A stretch of DNA of 19,338 nucleotides from Planctomycetota bacterium (GCA_018897395.1 JAHIKV010000079.1:1-19338); one strand, 5' to 3'; positions 1 through 8,093 are shown, counted from the stretch's first letter. Program-made: numbers and translations. The notes: generated by a model not told the origin, from the letters alone.

Positions 1-242
1 GATTCCACGGAGCCTTGACCATGCCCCCCTGACGTTTCGGCTATCTGGAATGACCAAACCAGAAACTCAAAAAACCCCTGACCGTGGAAAGGTTCAAGGA
101 TCGTTCGGGGCAATTCGTTCACAAGCTCTCCGCGTGGGAACGAGCGGGAGGGTGGCACGTCCCTGATCGCAGCGAAGGGCGTGGTTTGGTCGTGTACCAC
201 GCCCTTCGCTGCGCTCAGGGCGTGCCACCCAAATTCGACAAC
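1..242. repeat. Intergenic region with a 35-bp imperfect palindrome
   Basis: No gene is supported here. The left arm at 151-185 and the right arm at 196-229 pair almost perfectly (GGTGGCACG...GGGCGTGGT against its reverse complement) around a 10-nt loop. It lies just downstream of the minus-strand oxidoreductase stop at 243, so it could act as a transcript-end hairpin, although no T-run follows. At 122-142 there is a partial copy of the CTCCGCGTGGGAACG repeat family also seen near 13458-13563 and 19262-19287. The sequence CGTGCCACCCAAATTC at 221-236, followed by an ACTTATTTT-like tail, recurs at 2685-2713. Confidence 0.7.
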
Positions 243-1352
243 TTATTTTACCCCGGGATCTAAACCTCCCACGCCGACTTTTCTGGCCTTTAGCACCGGG
301 TCCGCTTTCAGCGGTAGTTTCACGGCCTTGCCGGTCTCGGCGGCCTTGTAAACGGCCAGGATCAGTTCCACCGAGCGGCGTCCTTCGGGGCCGTCGACCA
401 GCGGCTTCGTCCCTTTTTTGATGGCGCTGAGCACGTCCTGGAATTGGCGCGTGTGGCCGTGGCGACCGATGGCCTTCGGGTCCGCGGCCCCTCCTCCTCC
501 GCTTTTTTGCCCGGCCATGGCGGCGTGGATCGCGGCGTCGCGTTTCTTCTTCTTCGCGAAGTCCCACTTGATGATGTCCTCTTCCTCGGTGATCGCCGAT
601 CCTTCGCTGCCGTGAATTTCGATATGCTTTAGATATCCTGGATAGATCGCGGTGCTGGCCTCGATCATTCCGATCGCCCCGTTCTCAAAGGCGACGGTGG
701 CCTGGGCGACGTCTTCTACGGCGATTCGCTTATGTGCCAGAAGCCCGATCCGCGAGCGGACCTCGACCGCCGGTCCCATCAGCCAGAGCAGCAGATCGAC
801 GCTGTGGATGGCCTGGTTCATCAGTGCCCCGCCGCCGTCGAGTTCCCATGTGCCGCGCCATGCGCCGCTGTCGTAGTAGCTCTGCGGCCGATACCACTTG
901 ACGATCGCATCTCCAACCGTAAGCCGTCCGAAGCGTCCCTGGTCCATTGCCCGGCGCAGCTCGACGCTCGAATCGTGGAACCGCGAGGGGAAGATGGTTG
1001 AGAGCACCACGCCCGCCTTGCGGCACTCCTCGATGATCCGGTCGCAGCGGCGGAGGGTGATTTCCAGGGGTTTCTCGACGATGACGTGCTTTCCCGCCCG
1101 CGCGGCGGCCACGGCCGGCTCGAGATGCGCCCCGTTGGGCGTGCCGATCGTCACCACATCGACCGCCGGATCGGCCAGCATCGCTTCCAGGTCGTGATAG
1201 GCCGTGCAACCGGTCTCCTCGGCCAATTTGTCGGCGGCCGCGGGAACTGTGTCGTGGCAGGCCGCGAGCTTGGCCCCGCGAACGTCCCCGATTGCCCGAG
1301 CGTGAAACCGTGCGATCATTCCGCAACCGATAATTCCGAAACCGATGGGCAT
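243..1352 (-). CDS. Gfo/Idh/MocA family NAD(P)-dependent oxidoreductase
   Basis: Predicted cytosolic 369-aa dehydrogenase of the Gfo/Idh/MocA family, which oxidises or reduces sugars, inositols and related polyols with NAD(P). The N-terminus has the Rossmann motif GIIGCGMIARFHARAI. The family's EKP motif is present as VIVEKPLEI. The second domain carries GGGALMNQAIHSVDLLLWL, containing the conserved catalytic-region His-x3-Asp-like helix. The ATG at 1352 was chosen because it directly precedes the Rossmann strand and has GAGGAG about 9 nt upstream; the longer upstream reading adds non-homologous residues. It is divergent from the DUF1559 gene. Exact substrate cannot be told. The isomerase/epimerase at 4624 belongs to a family that often works in the same sugar pathways, but the two genes are not adjacent. 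Confidence 0.93.
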   Translation of the reverse strand: MPIGFGIIGCGMIARFHARAIGDVRGAKLAACHDTVPAAADKLAEETGCTAYHDLEAMLADPAVDVVTIGTPNGAHLEPAVAAARAGKHVIVEKPLEITLRRCDRIIEECRKAGVVLSTIFPSRFHDSSVELRRAMDQGRFGRLTVGDAIVKWYRPQSYYDSGAWRGTWELDGGGALMNQAIHSVDLLLWLMGPAVEVRSRIGLLAHKRIAVEDVAQATVAFENGAIGMIEASTAIYPGYLKHIEIHGSEGSAITEEEDIIKWDFAKKKKRDAAIHAAMAGQKSGGGGAADPKAIGRHGHTRQFQDVLSAIKKGTKPLVDGPEGRRSVELILAVYKAAETGKAVKLPLKADPVLKARKVGVGGLDPGVK

Positions 1353-1397
1353 GGAAAGTGCTCCTCTGGATTGGATGCTGTCACGATGAAAGCCGCT

Positions 1398-1403
1398 ATT
1401 ATA
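1398..1403 (-). promoter_or_regulatory. Candidate -10 box for the Gfo/Idh/MocA gene
   Basis: The minus strand reads TATAAT at 1403-1398, about 45 nt upstream of the start codon at 1352. The hexamer about 17 nt further upstream (TTCCGC) is a poor -35 match, so only the -10 element is well supported. Confidence 0.4.
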
Positions 1404-1473
1404 AAGGCGGCAGGCGGAGGGCGGAAGGCCGTTTAGCGGGGCCGCTTGCGGCCGATTTTTGGCTGGAAGACCG

Positions 1474-1504
1474 TTGACAAGGCTTCCGGCATGGGTATTA
1501 TAAT
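1474..1504 (+). promoter_or_regulatory. Candidate sigma70-type promoter for the DUF1559 gene
   Basis: A perfect TTGACA at 1474-1479 is followed by overlapping -10 candidates: TATTAT at 1496-1501 (16-nt spacer) or TATAAT at 1499-1504 (19-nt spacer). It points to the DUF1559 gene at 1670 and would leave a leader of roughly 160 nt. I see no recognisable riboswitch in that leader. Confidence 0.6.
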
Positions 1505-1669
1505 GTGGTTCGGGCTTGTTGCCGCACCCGAGCAGAAAGCTTCCCGCCGCACCGATCCCGCCCTGATTCAACAAGCTGTCGGCCGCCCTTCCCGTCTAGG
1601 GATGCGTCGGCCTGTGAAGGCGCCGTGTTTTGACGTCTCACCTTTAGTTGAAACGAAAAGGAGCGACTC

Positions 1670-2674
1670 ATGACCCATTCTCAGTCTTCCTCGCATTCTC
1701 GGTCTTCCGCGTTCACGCTGGTGGAACTTTTGGTGGTCATCACGATCATCGGCATTTTGATCGCGCTGTTGATTCCGGCGGTGCAAGCGGCCCGCGAGGC
1801 TGCCCGGCAATTGCAGTGCAAGAACAACCTCAAGCAACTCGCGCTGGCCTGCCTCAATCACGAACAGGCACACAAGTTCCTGCCGGCCGGCGGTTGGAGC
1901 TATGGCTGGGCCGGCGACACGGACCGCGGCGTCGACAAGCGGCAACCCGGCGGCTGGCAGTACAACATTCTTCCGTTCATCGAACAACAGACCCTGCACG
2001 ACTTGGGGCTGAACAACAACCAAGCCGGCCGCACGCAGGCGGCCGTAACGCCCGTGGCCGCCTTCATTTGCCCCACGCGCCGCAGGGTCGCCGCCTTTCC
2101 CTATGTCTTTAATGCCGACTACTTCAACTACAATAAACCCCAGGTCATCGGTCGGAGCGATTACGCGGGCAACTCCGGCGACGGCACCATTTCGCTCCCC
2201 GTAGCCGGTCCCAGCACGTTGGCGGCGGGAGATGCGATGACCGCAGCCGATTGGGCGGCCCTCGGCGGCGTCGACGGCGGGAGCAACGGGGTCAGCGGCG
2301 TGTTCTTCCGCCGCGGCGTGTGCTGGTTGGCCGGCATTACCGATGGCGCCAGCAACACCTACCTCTGCGGTGAGAAGAACGTGTGTTCCGACGACTACGA
2401 AACCGGCCGCGACGAGGGCGACGACCAGGGATGGATCGTCGGTTACAGTTGGAACACGTGCCGCTGGACCAATATCACCGAGGGCGAGCGGCCAAGGCAG
2501 GACACCCCGGATACGCAGTACCCCCACGCGTTCGGCAGCGCGCATTCCAGCGGCTTTCAGATGGCCTTCTGCGACGGTTCGGTGCATAAGATGAACTACT
2601 CGATCGACCAGGAAACCCACCGCCGCCTGGGCAACCGCAGGGACGGCCTGACGATCGACGGGAAGATGTTGTAG
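1670..2674 (+). CDS. DUF1559 domain pseudopilin-like protein (H-X9-DG motif)
   Basis: A 334-aa protein of the large planctomycete-specific DUF1559 family. After a short Ser/His-rich leader, the prepilin-type motif AFTLVELL begins at residue 14. Predicted cleavage is after Ala14, leaving Phe15 at +1 and Glu19 at +5, followed by a hydrophobic helix (VVITIIGILIALLIPAV) and the typical AAREAARQLQCKNNLKQL. Near the C-terminus His-SSGFQMAFC-Asp-Gly gives the family's H-x9-DG signature. It is expected to sit in the inner membrane or be exported by a type II secretion/type IV pilus-like system; function is unknown. The start has AAAGGAG 7 nt upstream. Planctomycete genomes usually carry many paralogues. 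Confidence 0.95.
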   Translation: MTHSQSSSHSRSSAFTLVELLVVITIIGILIALLIPAVQAAREAARQLQCKNNLKQLALACLNHEQAHKFLPAGGWSYGWAGDTDRGVDKRQPGGWQYNILPFIEQQTLHDLGLNNNQAGRTQAAVTPVAAFICPTRRRVAAFPYVFNADYFNYNKPQVIGRSDYAGNSGDGTISLPVAGPSTLAAGDAMTAADWAALGGVDGGSNGVSGVFFRRGVCWLAGITDGASNTYLCGEKNVCSDDYETGRDEGDDQGWIVGYSWNTCRWTNITEGERPRQDTPDTQYPHAFGSAHSSGFQMAFCDGSVHKMNYSIDQETHRRLGNRRDGLTIDGKML

Positions 2675-2684
2675 ATTGCAATGA

Positions 2685-2713
2685 CGTGCCACCCAAATTC
2701 AACGACTTATTTT
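2685..2713 (+). repeat. Dispersed repeat copy, also at 221-250
   Basis: CGTGCCACCCAAATTC followed by an A/C-rich step and ACTTATTTT matches 221-250 with few differences. It sits between the DUF1559 stop and the M55 gene. A reading frame entering the next gene from an ATG at 2681 starts inside this repeat and is therefore probably not the real start. Confidence 0.6.
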
Positions 2714-2761
2714 CTTACAGGCCCTAACGCGGGGAAATCCGGCAATTTGGGAGGTGCATCC

Positions 2762-3634
2762 ATGTGGTTCCGACTCTCTCTCATGGCGTTGTGGCTGGCG
2801 GGTTGGCTGATGGTTGGCATTGCGGGGCGCGCGGCCGCGGCGCCGCCGAAAATCTACATCGTCACCGACTTGGAGGGGGCCAGCGGCGTCTACAAGTTCG
2901 CCCAGAGCTACGGGAAAGATTCCCCCTTGGGCCAGAAGGCGCTGGAGTACCTCATGGGCGACATCGCCGCCGTGGTCCGCGGCCTGCGCGACGCCGGCGC
3001 CGGCGAGATCATCGTGTACGACGGGCACGGCGTCCGGACGCTCGTCCCCCACCTGATGGAGCCGGGCGCGAAGTACGTCACCAGCGAGCGGGGCGCGAAG
3101 CACCCCTCCGACCCGCCCGATAGCTACTTCATGTGGGGCCTGGACGAAAGCTACGCGGGTCTGGTATTCGTCGGCTTACACGCGATGATGGGCACGCCCG
3201 ACGGCGTGCTGAACCACACGCGAGACTCCGTCCGGAGGAGCCGCTACTGGTACAACGGGGTGGAGTCGGGTGAACTGGCGCAGGGCGCGGCCTATGCCGG
3301 CCACTACGGCGTGCCCCCCATCATGGTCACCGGCGACGAGGCGACCTGCCGCGAGGCGCGAAAGTTCTTCGGCGACTCCTGCGTCACGGTGGCCGTGAAG
3401 AAAGGCCTGGCCCGCGAGGCAGCCGTGCTCTATCCCTTCGCCGAGACCCGCCAGGCGCTCTACGAGGGGGCCAAGCGGGCCGTCGCCGTCATCCCCCAGT
3501 GCAAGCCCTACACGCTCCAACTGCCCATTCAGGCGAAGAAGCAACACCTGCTCTCTGAAGGCCCCGACAAAAAGCCGCGCCTGGTCACCGAGGAAGGGAC
3601 CATCCCCGACGCCCTGCACATCTTCGACTTTTAA
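2762..3634 (+). CDS. Secreted M55 family (DppA-like) D-aminopeptidase
   Basis: A 290-aa protein of peptidase family M55, whose characterised member is the zinc D-aminopeptidase DppA of Bacillus subtilis. Residues 1-27 form a signal peptide (hydrophobic core, Ala-rich end), so the product is probably exported. Family motifs follow in order: IVTDLEG with Asp36 and Glu38, VYDGHG with His89, FVGLHAM with His140, and NHT at 151-153; these match the metal-binding and active-site positions of DppA. The ATG at 2762 was chosen because it gives a clean signal peptide and has GGGAGGT at 2749-2755; an upstream in-frame ATG at 2681 lies in a dispersed repeat. A role in degrading D-amino-acid peptides such as peptidoglycan fragments is inferred. 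It converges on the caspase-like gene with a 30-nt gap. Confidence 0.9.
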   Translation: MWFRLSLMALWLAGWLMVGIAGRAAAAPPKIYIVTDLEGASGVYKFAQSYGKDSPLGQKALEYLMGDIAAVVRGLRDAGAGEIIVYDGHGVRTLVPHLMEPGAKYVTSERGAKHPSDPPDSYFMWGLDESYAGLVFVGLHAMMGTPDGVLNHTRDSVRRSRYWYNGVESGELAQGAAYAGHYGVPPIMVTGDEATCREARKFFGDSCVTVAVKKGLAREAAVLYPFAETRQALYEGAKRAVAVIPQCKPYTLQLPIQAKKQHLLSEGPDKKPRLVTEEGTIPDALHIFDF

Positions 3635-3664
3635 GAGGGGAAGAGAGTTGCAGATGTTGGACCC

Positions 3665-4426
3665 TTATCTCTCGACCGGCTTTTTATCGATCAGCCAGTC
3701 GTTCCCAAACCATACGTTGTACTCCGTCGTCCGCTCTTTCCTCACCGGCAGGGGACCGGTCGGAAATGGCCAGAACCCCGGGTTCCCCTTCGCAAGCTCG
3801 ACATATCCCTTCTGGATCGGTTCGTTCCGGGAAGCCCAGTCGAACGCCTCTCCCAGGGAGACCCTCTCGTCCCCGTCCTTGTCGGAAAGCTCCGGCTTCG
3901 AGATCGCCTCGGCGAACAGCCCGAAGAATATGCCCCCTTCCTCCTCGTCTTCCTTGCAGGCGGCATAGACGATGTCGGCCGAAGGGAGACCGCGGATGGC
4001 CGCGCCCGAATGGCACGTGCTCTGGAACACAAACTTGAAGGCATTGATCTTCTTGAGATGTCGCTCGATCTCCGGGTATCGAACGTCCGTCCCTATGAAG
4101 CAGCCCAGCTTGGCGTGCCCGCAACTTGAAAGCAGGAGAATGTCTTTTCCGGTCAACTTTTCCCCCAACTCCTGGAGAACCTTTTCGATCCTCTCCTTAT
4201 CCGGATCGAGAACGTAGATGTGGTCCTCAAGCCAGCCGTATTGTTTCACCAAGGGGTCCTTCAACCCGCCGGCGTACTGGACGAGCACCGCCCAGCGGTT
4301 ATCCTCTTGGACCGCGGCATTTACATCGGGCAAGACGCAGCCTGCCGCGGCCGTCCCCGCCAGGACCAGACTCAGCAGCAACCTCGTTCCCACCGTGCCA
4401 CCTCCCCGTATCCCGATGCAAATCAT
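3665..4426 (-). CDS. Caspase-fold cysteine peptidase with EF-hand loop, exported or lipoprotein
   Basis: A 253-aa protein. A hydrophobic segment at residues 16-29 ends in TAAAGC, so Cys30 could be a lipobox cysteine; the -3 residue is Ala rather than Leu, so an ordinary secretion signal is also possible. The probable catalytic dyad is His104 in LLLSSCGHAKLG and Cys138 in FQSTCHSG, the arrangement of caspase/metacaspase and legumain-type (clan CD) peptidases. Residues 182-193 (DKDGDERVSLGE) fit a 12-residue EF-hand calcium loop with acidic or polar ligands at positions 1, 3, 5, 7, 9 and 12. The ATG at 4426 has AGGTGG 5 nt upstream; a TTG at 4498 would lengthen it without a signal peptide at the end. 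Substrate unknown; calcium activation is inferred. Codon choice looks less GC-biased than its neighbours, by eye only. Confidence 0.8.
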   Translation of the reverse strand: MICIGIRGGGTVGTRLLLSLVLAGTAAAGCVLPDVNAAVQEDNRWAVLVQYAGGLKDPLVKQYGWLEDHIYVLDPDKERIEKVLQELGEKLTGKDILLLSSCGHAKLGCFIGTDVRYPEIERHLKKINAFKFVFQSTCHSGAAIRGLPSADIVYAACKEDEEEGGIFFGLFAEAISKPELSDKDGDERVSLGEAFDWASRNEPIQKGYVELAKGNPGFWPFPTGPLPVRKERTTEYNVWFGNDWLIDKKPVER

Positions 4427-4623
4427 TATGCCACCTAACCTAACTTGCCCGTCTTCCAGCGTCAAGTGGGCGCCGCCGGTTTTTTGGGTGTGCCGCAACC
4501 ACCCGCTTGCGGTTTTGCCCCTGGCGCGACCGCCGCCAAGCGGCTTTCTGCCGGACCACTTGCGAAGTGCCGCGGGTTTCGGGAAAATACCGACTTCCTA
4601 TTATTAACAACAAGGAGTGCAAC

Positions 4624-5631
4624 ATGACTCGACCTATTACCCTTTGCACCGGCCAATGGGCGGACCTGCCCGTGGCCGAGTTGGCCCGTAAATGCGGCGG
4701 ATTCGGATTCGACGGGCTGGAATTGGCCTGCTGGGGCGACCACTTCGAGGTCGAAAAGGCCCTGACCCAGGACGACTACTGCGCAAAGAAACGCGAACTT
4801 CTGGAGAAAAACAACTTGCAGGTGTTCGCCATCAGCGCGCATCTGGTCGGCCAGGCGGTGTTGGACAACATCGACGCCCGGCACCAGGCCATCCTGCCGC
4901 CCTACGTCTGGGGCGACGGCAACCCGGCGGAGGTCAACGCCCGGGCGGCCGATGAATTGATGAACACGGCCCGCGCCGCGCAAAAACTCGGCGTCGACGT
5001 GGTCAACGGCTTCACCGGATCGAGCATCTGGCACCTGCTCTACTCGTTCCCACCGGTCTCGCCCGAGATGATCGACGACGGCTTCGAGCTGTTGGCCGAG
5101 CGTTTCAACCCGATCCTCGACGTGTTCGGCGAATGCGGCGTGAAGTTTGCCTTGGAAGTGCATCCGACGGAAATCGCGTTCGATCTGTACACCGCCGAAC
5201 GGGCGTTGGGGGCGTTGAACTACCGCGATGAGTTCGGCTTCAACTTCGACCCCAGCCACTTGATCTGGCAGGGGGTCGATCCGGTGGAGTTCATCCGCGC
5301 TTTTCCCGACCGCATCCACCACGTCCACATGAAGGACGCGATCGTGACGCTCAACGGGCGAAGCGGGATACTTTCGAGCCACTTGAACTTCGGCGATCCG
5401 CACCGCGGCTGGGACTTCCGTTCGCTGGGCCGCGGCGGGGTGAACTTCGAGGAGATCATCCGCGCCCTGAACGTGGTCGGCTATACCGGTCCGTTGTCGG
5501 TCGAATGGGAAGACAGCGGCATGGACCGCGAGCAAGGAGCAAAGGAAGCCCTGGAGTTCGTTCGCCGGCTCGATTTCGAGCCGAGCAAATTGGCCTTCGA
5601 CGCCGCCTTCGACAAGGAAGAGCAGACGTAG
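4624..5631 (+). CDS. Sugar phosphate isomerase/epimerase (xylose isomerase-like TIM barrel)
   Basis: A 335-aa cytosolic protein of the AP endonuclease 2/xylose isomerase-like TIM-barrel superfamily, mostly isomerases and epimerases of sugars and inositols. Likely divalent-metal ligands lie on successive strands: Glu178 in FALEVHP, Asp209 in NFDPSH, His233/His235 in HHVHMKD and Glu294 in SVEWED. The N-terminus (LCTGQWADLPVAELA) is a typical first strand and helix. The ATG at 4624 has AAGGAG 7 nt upstream. The 197-nt upstream gap holds TATTAT at 4599-4604 as a possible -10 but no convincing -35. Its exact substrate is not visible; family-level assignment is secure. Confidence 0.93.
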   Translation: MTRPITLCTGQWADLPVAELARKCGGFGFDGLELACWGDHFEVEKALTQDDYCAKKRELLEKNNLQVFAISAHLVGQAVLDNIDARHQAILPPYVWGDGNPAEVNARAADELMNTARAAQKLGVDVVNGFTGSSIWHLLYSFPPVSPEMIDDGFELLAERFNPILDVFGECGVKFALEVHPTEIAFDLYTAERALGALNYRDEFGFNFDPSHLIWQGVDPVEFIRAFPDRIHHVHMKDAIVTLNGRSGILSSHLNFGDPHRGWDFRSLGRGGVNFEEIIRALNVVGYTGPLSVEWEDSGMDREQGAKEALEFVRRLDFEPSKLAFDAAFDKEEQT

Positions 5632-5780
5632 TAAGGGGCGAGGGGTGAGTGACAAACGCCCCCGAACCACGGTGTTTTTATTGCCCTTTTGCGCCGGAAA
5701 ACCGTGCTCCGCGGGATTAGCTGAAACTCCTGGTCGAAATGCTCGACGGAGTGTAAAATACAGGTTTGAGGGAAAAGGCC

Positions 5781-5867
5781 ATGCAAAAAAACGGCCTGCT
5801 CAAGCGAATTTCCATCGACCCGAACGTCTGTTTTGGGAAACCCGTCGTTCGCCATAGAACGCGTTGA
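5781..5867 (+). pseudogene. Truncated DUF433 antitoxin-like remnant
   Basis: The 28-codon frame starting ATG CAA encodes RISIDPNVCFGKPVVR, which matches the conserved N-terminus of DUF433 proteins (ISIDP..C.GKPVIRGTR), then degenerates and stops at 5865-5867. DUF433 proteins are normally about 70-80 aa with a C-terminal helix-turn-helix, which is missing here. A TAAAAT -10-like hexamer sits at 5754-5759. This is either a decayed antitoxin gene or, less likely, a retained leader peptide; it immediately precedes the next small gene. Confidence 0.65.
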
Positions 5868-5881
5868 AAAGGGAGACCGAC

Positions 5882-6145
5882 ATGGCCTCTGAACAGTTGG
5901 TTGAGCTAAGGTGTCGGGCAAGCGCGATCTACGAACAGAAGCTAAGAAGCCGCCTGGAAACCACCAACCCGGACGATTTCGTGGCGATCGAGCCGGAATC
6001 GGGCGATTTCTTTTTGGGCAAGACGCTCAGCGAGGCGATCCAAGCCGCTCGCGCGGCCCATCCCGACCGCTTTCCGTTCGCTTTTCGCGTCGGGCACAAG
6101 TCGACCGTCGAACTCGGAGCGGCGATACCCGGCATTAGGACATAA
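5882..6145 (+). CDS. Small hypothetical protein, toxin-antitoxin island associated
   Basis: An 87-aa protein I recognise only as a recurrent small family of cyanobacteria and planctomycetes with a core like FVAIEPESGDFFLGKTLSEA followed by a helix and FAFRVGHKSTVELG. Such proteins often sit beside a retropepsin-like or other small partner. No function is established to my knowledge. The ATG at 5882 is preceded by AGGGAG at good spacing; a TTG at 5864 inside the DUF433 remnant would add six residues. It is eight nt from the DUF4258 gene, suggesting co-transcription with it and the zinc-finger gene. Confidence 0.7.
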   Translation: MASEQLVELRCRASAIYEQKLRSRLETTNPDDFVAIEPESGDFFLGKTLSEAIQAARAAHPDRFPFAFRVGHKSTVELGAAIPGIRT

Positions 6146-6153
6146 AATATCCC

Positions 6154-6483
6154 ATGGAATCCACGCCGGATATTCTGACTAAAGTACGAGCGGCTTCCAA
6201 CAAACGTAGGCTTTACCTGCCGCATGCGCTTCGGCAGATGGCGAGACCGGACCGAATGATAAGCGCGGCTGAGATTCGTGCGGTGATTGAACGTGGAGAA
6301 GTTATCGAAGACTACCCGGAAGATTCAAGGGGACACAGTTGTCTGATGTTTGGTTTTGGGTCGAATAATCGTCCTATTCATTTGGTCTGTTCTCCTAAGG
6401 ATGACTACTTGGCGATTGTCACGGCGTATATCCCTGGGCCGGACAAATGGACGGCAAACTACAGTGTGAGGGTAAAGCAATGA
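6154..6483 (+). CDS. DUF4258 family protein, probable toxin-like partner
   Basis: A 109-aa protein resembling DUF4258: an N-terminal helical part with HALRQMARPDRMISAAEI, then GEVIEDYPEDSRGHSCLMFG, then a strand-rich C-terminus (IHLVCSPKDDYLAIVTAY). DUF4258 proteins are often paired with YgiT-type zinc-finger proteins and are regarded as toxin-like, RelE-fold-related proteins. The pairing is present: its stop overlaps the start of the zinc-finger gene by 4 nt (ATGA at 6480-6483), implying translational coupling. Toxicity is inferred from family and context. Confidence 0.85.
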   Translation: MESTPDILTKVRAASNKRRLYLPHALRQMARPDRMISAAEIRAVIERGEVIEDYPEDSRGHSCLMFGFGSNNRPIHLVCSPKDDYLAIVTAYIPGPDKWTANYSVRVKQ

Positions 6484-6692
6484 AATGCATCCATTGTCAA
6501 GGTGAAATGAAGAAGGGCACGACTCCCTTTCACGTCGACCGCAAGGGATGCCACGTTTTGCTGGACCGCGTTCCCGCATGGGTATGTCAGCAATGCGGCG
6601 AGGTATATTTTGAGGAAAACGAAGTGGACGCGATTCAAGACCTGATCCGGTCGGTGGAACAAAAAGCCGATTCGCTGGCGGCCACGGTTTGA
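6480..6692 (+). CDS. YgiT-type zinc finger protein (MqsA N-terminal-like antitoxin)
   Basis: A 70-aa protein with two CxxC pairs, Cys3/Cys6 (KCIHCQGEM) and Cys36/Cys39 (WVCQQCGEVYF), spaced as in the N-terminal zinc-binding half of MqsA/YgiT. It lacks the DNA-binding Xre domain of full-length MqsA, as is common for those partnered with DUF4258. The start codon overlaps the stop of the upstream gene. Role as the antitoxin or regulator of the DUF4258 partner is inferred from family pairing. Confidence 0.88.
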   Translation: MKCIHCQGEMKKGTTPFHVDRKGCHVLLDRVPAWVCQQCGEVYFEENEVDAIQDLIRSVEQKADSLAATV

Positions 6693-6729
6693 GAGACATC
6701 GCATAAGAGGCATTGGAAGGATTGACTGC

Positions 6730-8019
6730 ATGAGACGACGAGTTGTTGTTACCGGAATCGGGTGCGTTACGCCGATGGGGGCGGACGTCGAGACTATGTG
6801 GCGAAGGCTGTTGGCCGGGGAGTCGGGCGTGGGATATATAAGTATCTTCGACGCCAGCGGGTTCCCAACCAAAATCGCGGCCGAAGTCCGCGGCTGGGAC
6901 ATCTCGCAGGCGGGCGAAAACCCCGAAGACTGGAAATACCAGGGGCGCCACACCCGCTTCGCCGTCGGCGCGGCCAAACAGGCAATGGCCGACTCGGGCC
7001 TCGATCTCCAGCGGCTCGCCCCGACCCGACTGGGCGTCTACACCGGCTGCGGCGAAGGCCAGCAGGACTTCAACCGGTTCACCGAGATGATGGTCGCGGC
7101 CCTGGACGGACACAAAGATAAGCTCGACCTGACCAAGTTCATCCACAAGGGTCTGGAGACGCTGCACCCGATCGCCGAGTTGGAACAGGAGCCGCACATG
7201 CCCGCCGGACATCTGGCCGCCCTTTTCAACGCCCAGGGTCCGAACGTAAATTGTCTGACTGCCTGTGCGGCCAGCAGTCAGGCGATCGGCGAGGCGGTGG
7301 AGATCATCCGCCGCGGCGAGGCCGACGTGATGCTCTCCGGCGGCGCGCATACGATGATCCATCCCTTCGGCGTCACCGGGTTCAACCTGTTGACGGCCAT
7401 CAGCACCCGCAACGACGAGCCGACCCGCGCCTCGCGACCCTTCGACCGCGACCGCGACGGCTTCGTGCTCGGCGAAGGGGCCAGCATGTTGATCCTCGAA
7501 AGCTTGGATGGGGCGCAGGCCCGGGGCGCGAAAATCTACGGCGAGATCGTCGGCTACGGCTCCACCGCCGACGCCTTCCGCATCACCGATACCCATCCCG
7601 AGGGCCGCGGCGCCATCGCTTGCATGAAAATGGCCGTCGACGACGCCGGCCTGAAACCGGACGACGTGGACTACATCAACGCGCACGGCACCAGCACAAC
7701 GGTCAACGACAAGGTGGAAACGCTGGCCATCAAACGGGTCTTCGGCGAAAGGGCGTACAAGATTCCCGTCTCCAGCACAAAGAGCATGATGGGCCACCTG
7801 ATCGCCGCGGCCGGGGCCACCGAACTGATCGTATGTCTGTTGGCGATCCGCGACAACGTGGTTCCGCCCACGACAAACTACGAGAATCCCGATCCCGAGT
7901 GCGATCTGGATTACGTTCCCAACGTCGCTCGGGAGCATCGTTGCGACGTGGCGTTGAGCAACAGTTTCGGCTTCGGGGGTCAGAACATCTCGCTGTTGGC
8001 CCGGCGGTTCAGCGGTTAG
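6730..8019 (+). CDS. fabF: Beta-ketoacyl-ACP synthase II (FabF-like)
   Basis: A 429-aa ketosynthase of the thiolase fold that condenses malonyl-ACP with acyl-ACP in fatty-acid (or polyketide-like) synthesis. The catalytic triad is visible: Cys179 in NCLTACAASSQ, His319 in NAHGTST and His356 in GHLIAAAGA. The N-terminus RRRVVVTGIGCVTPMG is typical. It is a little longer than E. coli FabF (413 aa), with an extra stretch around residues 115-155 before the active-site Cys. The ATG at 6730 is the family start and follows GGAAGGA. No ACP or other fab genes are in the window, so it may be a stand-alone or secondary ketosynthase. It lies 37 nt after the zinc-finger gene, but functional linkage to it is not implied. 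Confidence 0.93.
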   Translation: MRRRVVVTGIGCVTPMGADVETMWRRLLAGESGVGYISIFDASGFPTKIAAEVRGWDISQAGENPEDWKYQGRHTRFAVGAAKQAMADSGLDLQRLAPTRLGVYTGCGEGQQDFNRFTEMMVAALDGHKDKLDLTKFIHKGLETLHPIAELEQEPHMPAGHLAALFNAQGPNVNCLTACAASSQAIGEAVEIIRRGEADVMLSGGAHTMIHPFGVTGFNLLTAISTRNDEPTRASRPFDRDRDGFVLGEGASMLILESLDGAQARGAKIYGEIVGYGSTADAFRITDTHPEGRGAIACMKMAVDDAGLKPDDVDYINAHGTSTTVNDKVETLAIKRVFGERAYKIPVSSTKSMMGHLIAAAGATELIVCLLAIRDNVVPPTTNYENPDPECDLDYVPNVAREHRCDVALSNSFGFGGQNISLLARRFSG

Positions 8020-8065
8020 CGGCGTTTGGTGCCACCCTGCCGCACTCCAAAAAGCCGACGGAAAC

Positions 8066-8093
8066 TTGACTTCCCCCCGCAATCGACGACAAT
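8066..8093 (+). promoter_or_regulatory. Candidate promoter for the exported hydrolase gene
   Basis: TTGACT at 8066-8071, a 16-nt spacer and GACAAT at 8088-8093 lie in the 116-nt gap before the ATG at 8136. TATGAT at 8098-8103 is an alternative -10 but too far from that -35. Confidence 0.4.

Noticed and set aside
94..567. 157-aa Arg-rich minus-strand frame
   Set aside because: It overlaps the Gfo/Idh/MocA gene out of frame, is highly basic and low-complexity, and has no homology-like motif.
2681..2761. N-terminal extension of the M55 peptidase
   Set aside because: It is encoded by a dispersed repeat and would hide the signal peptide.
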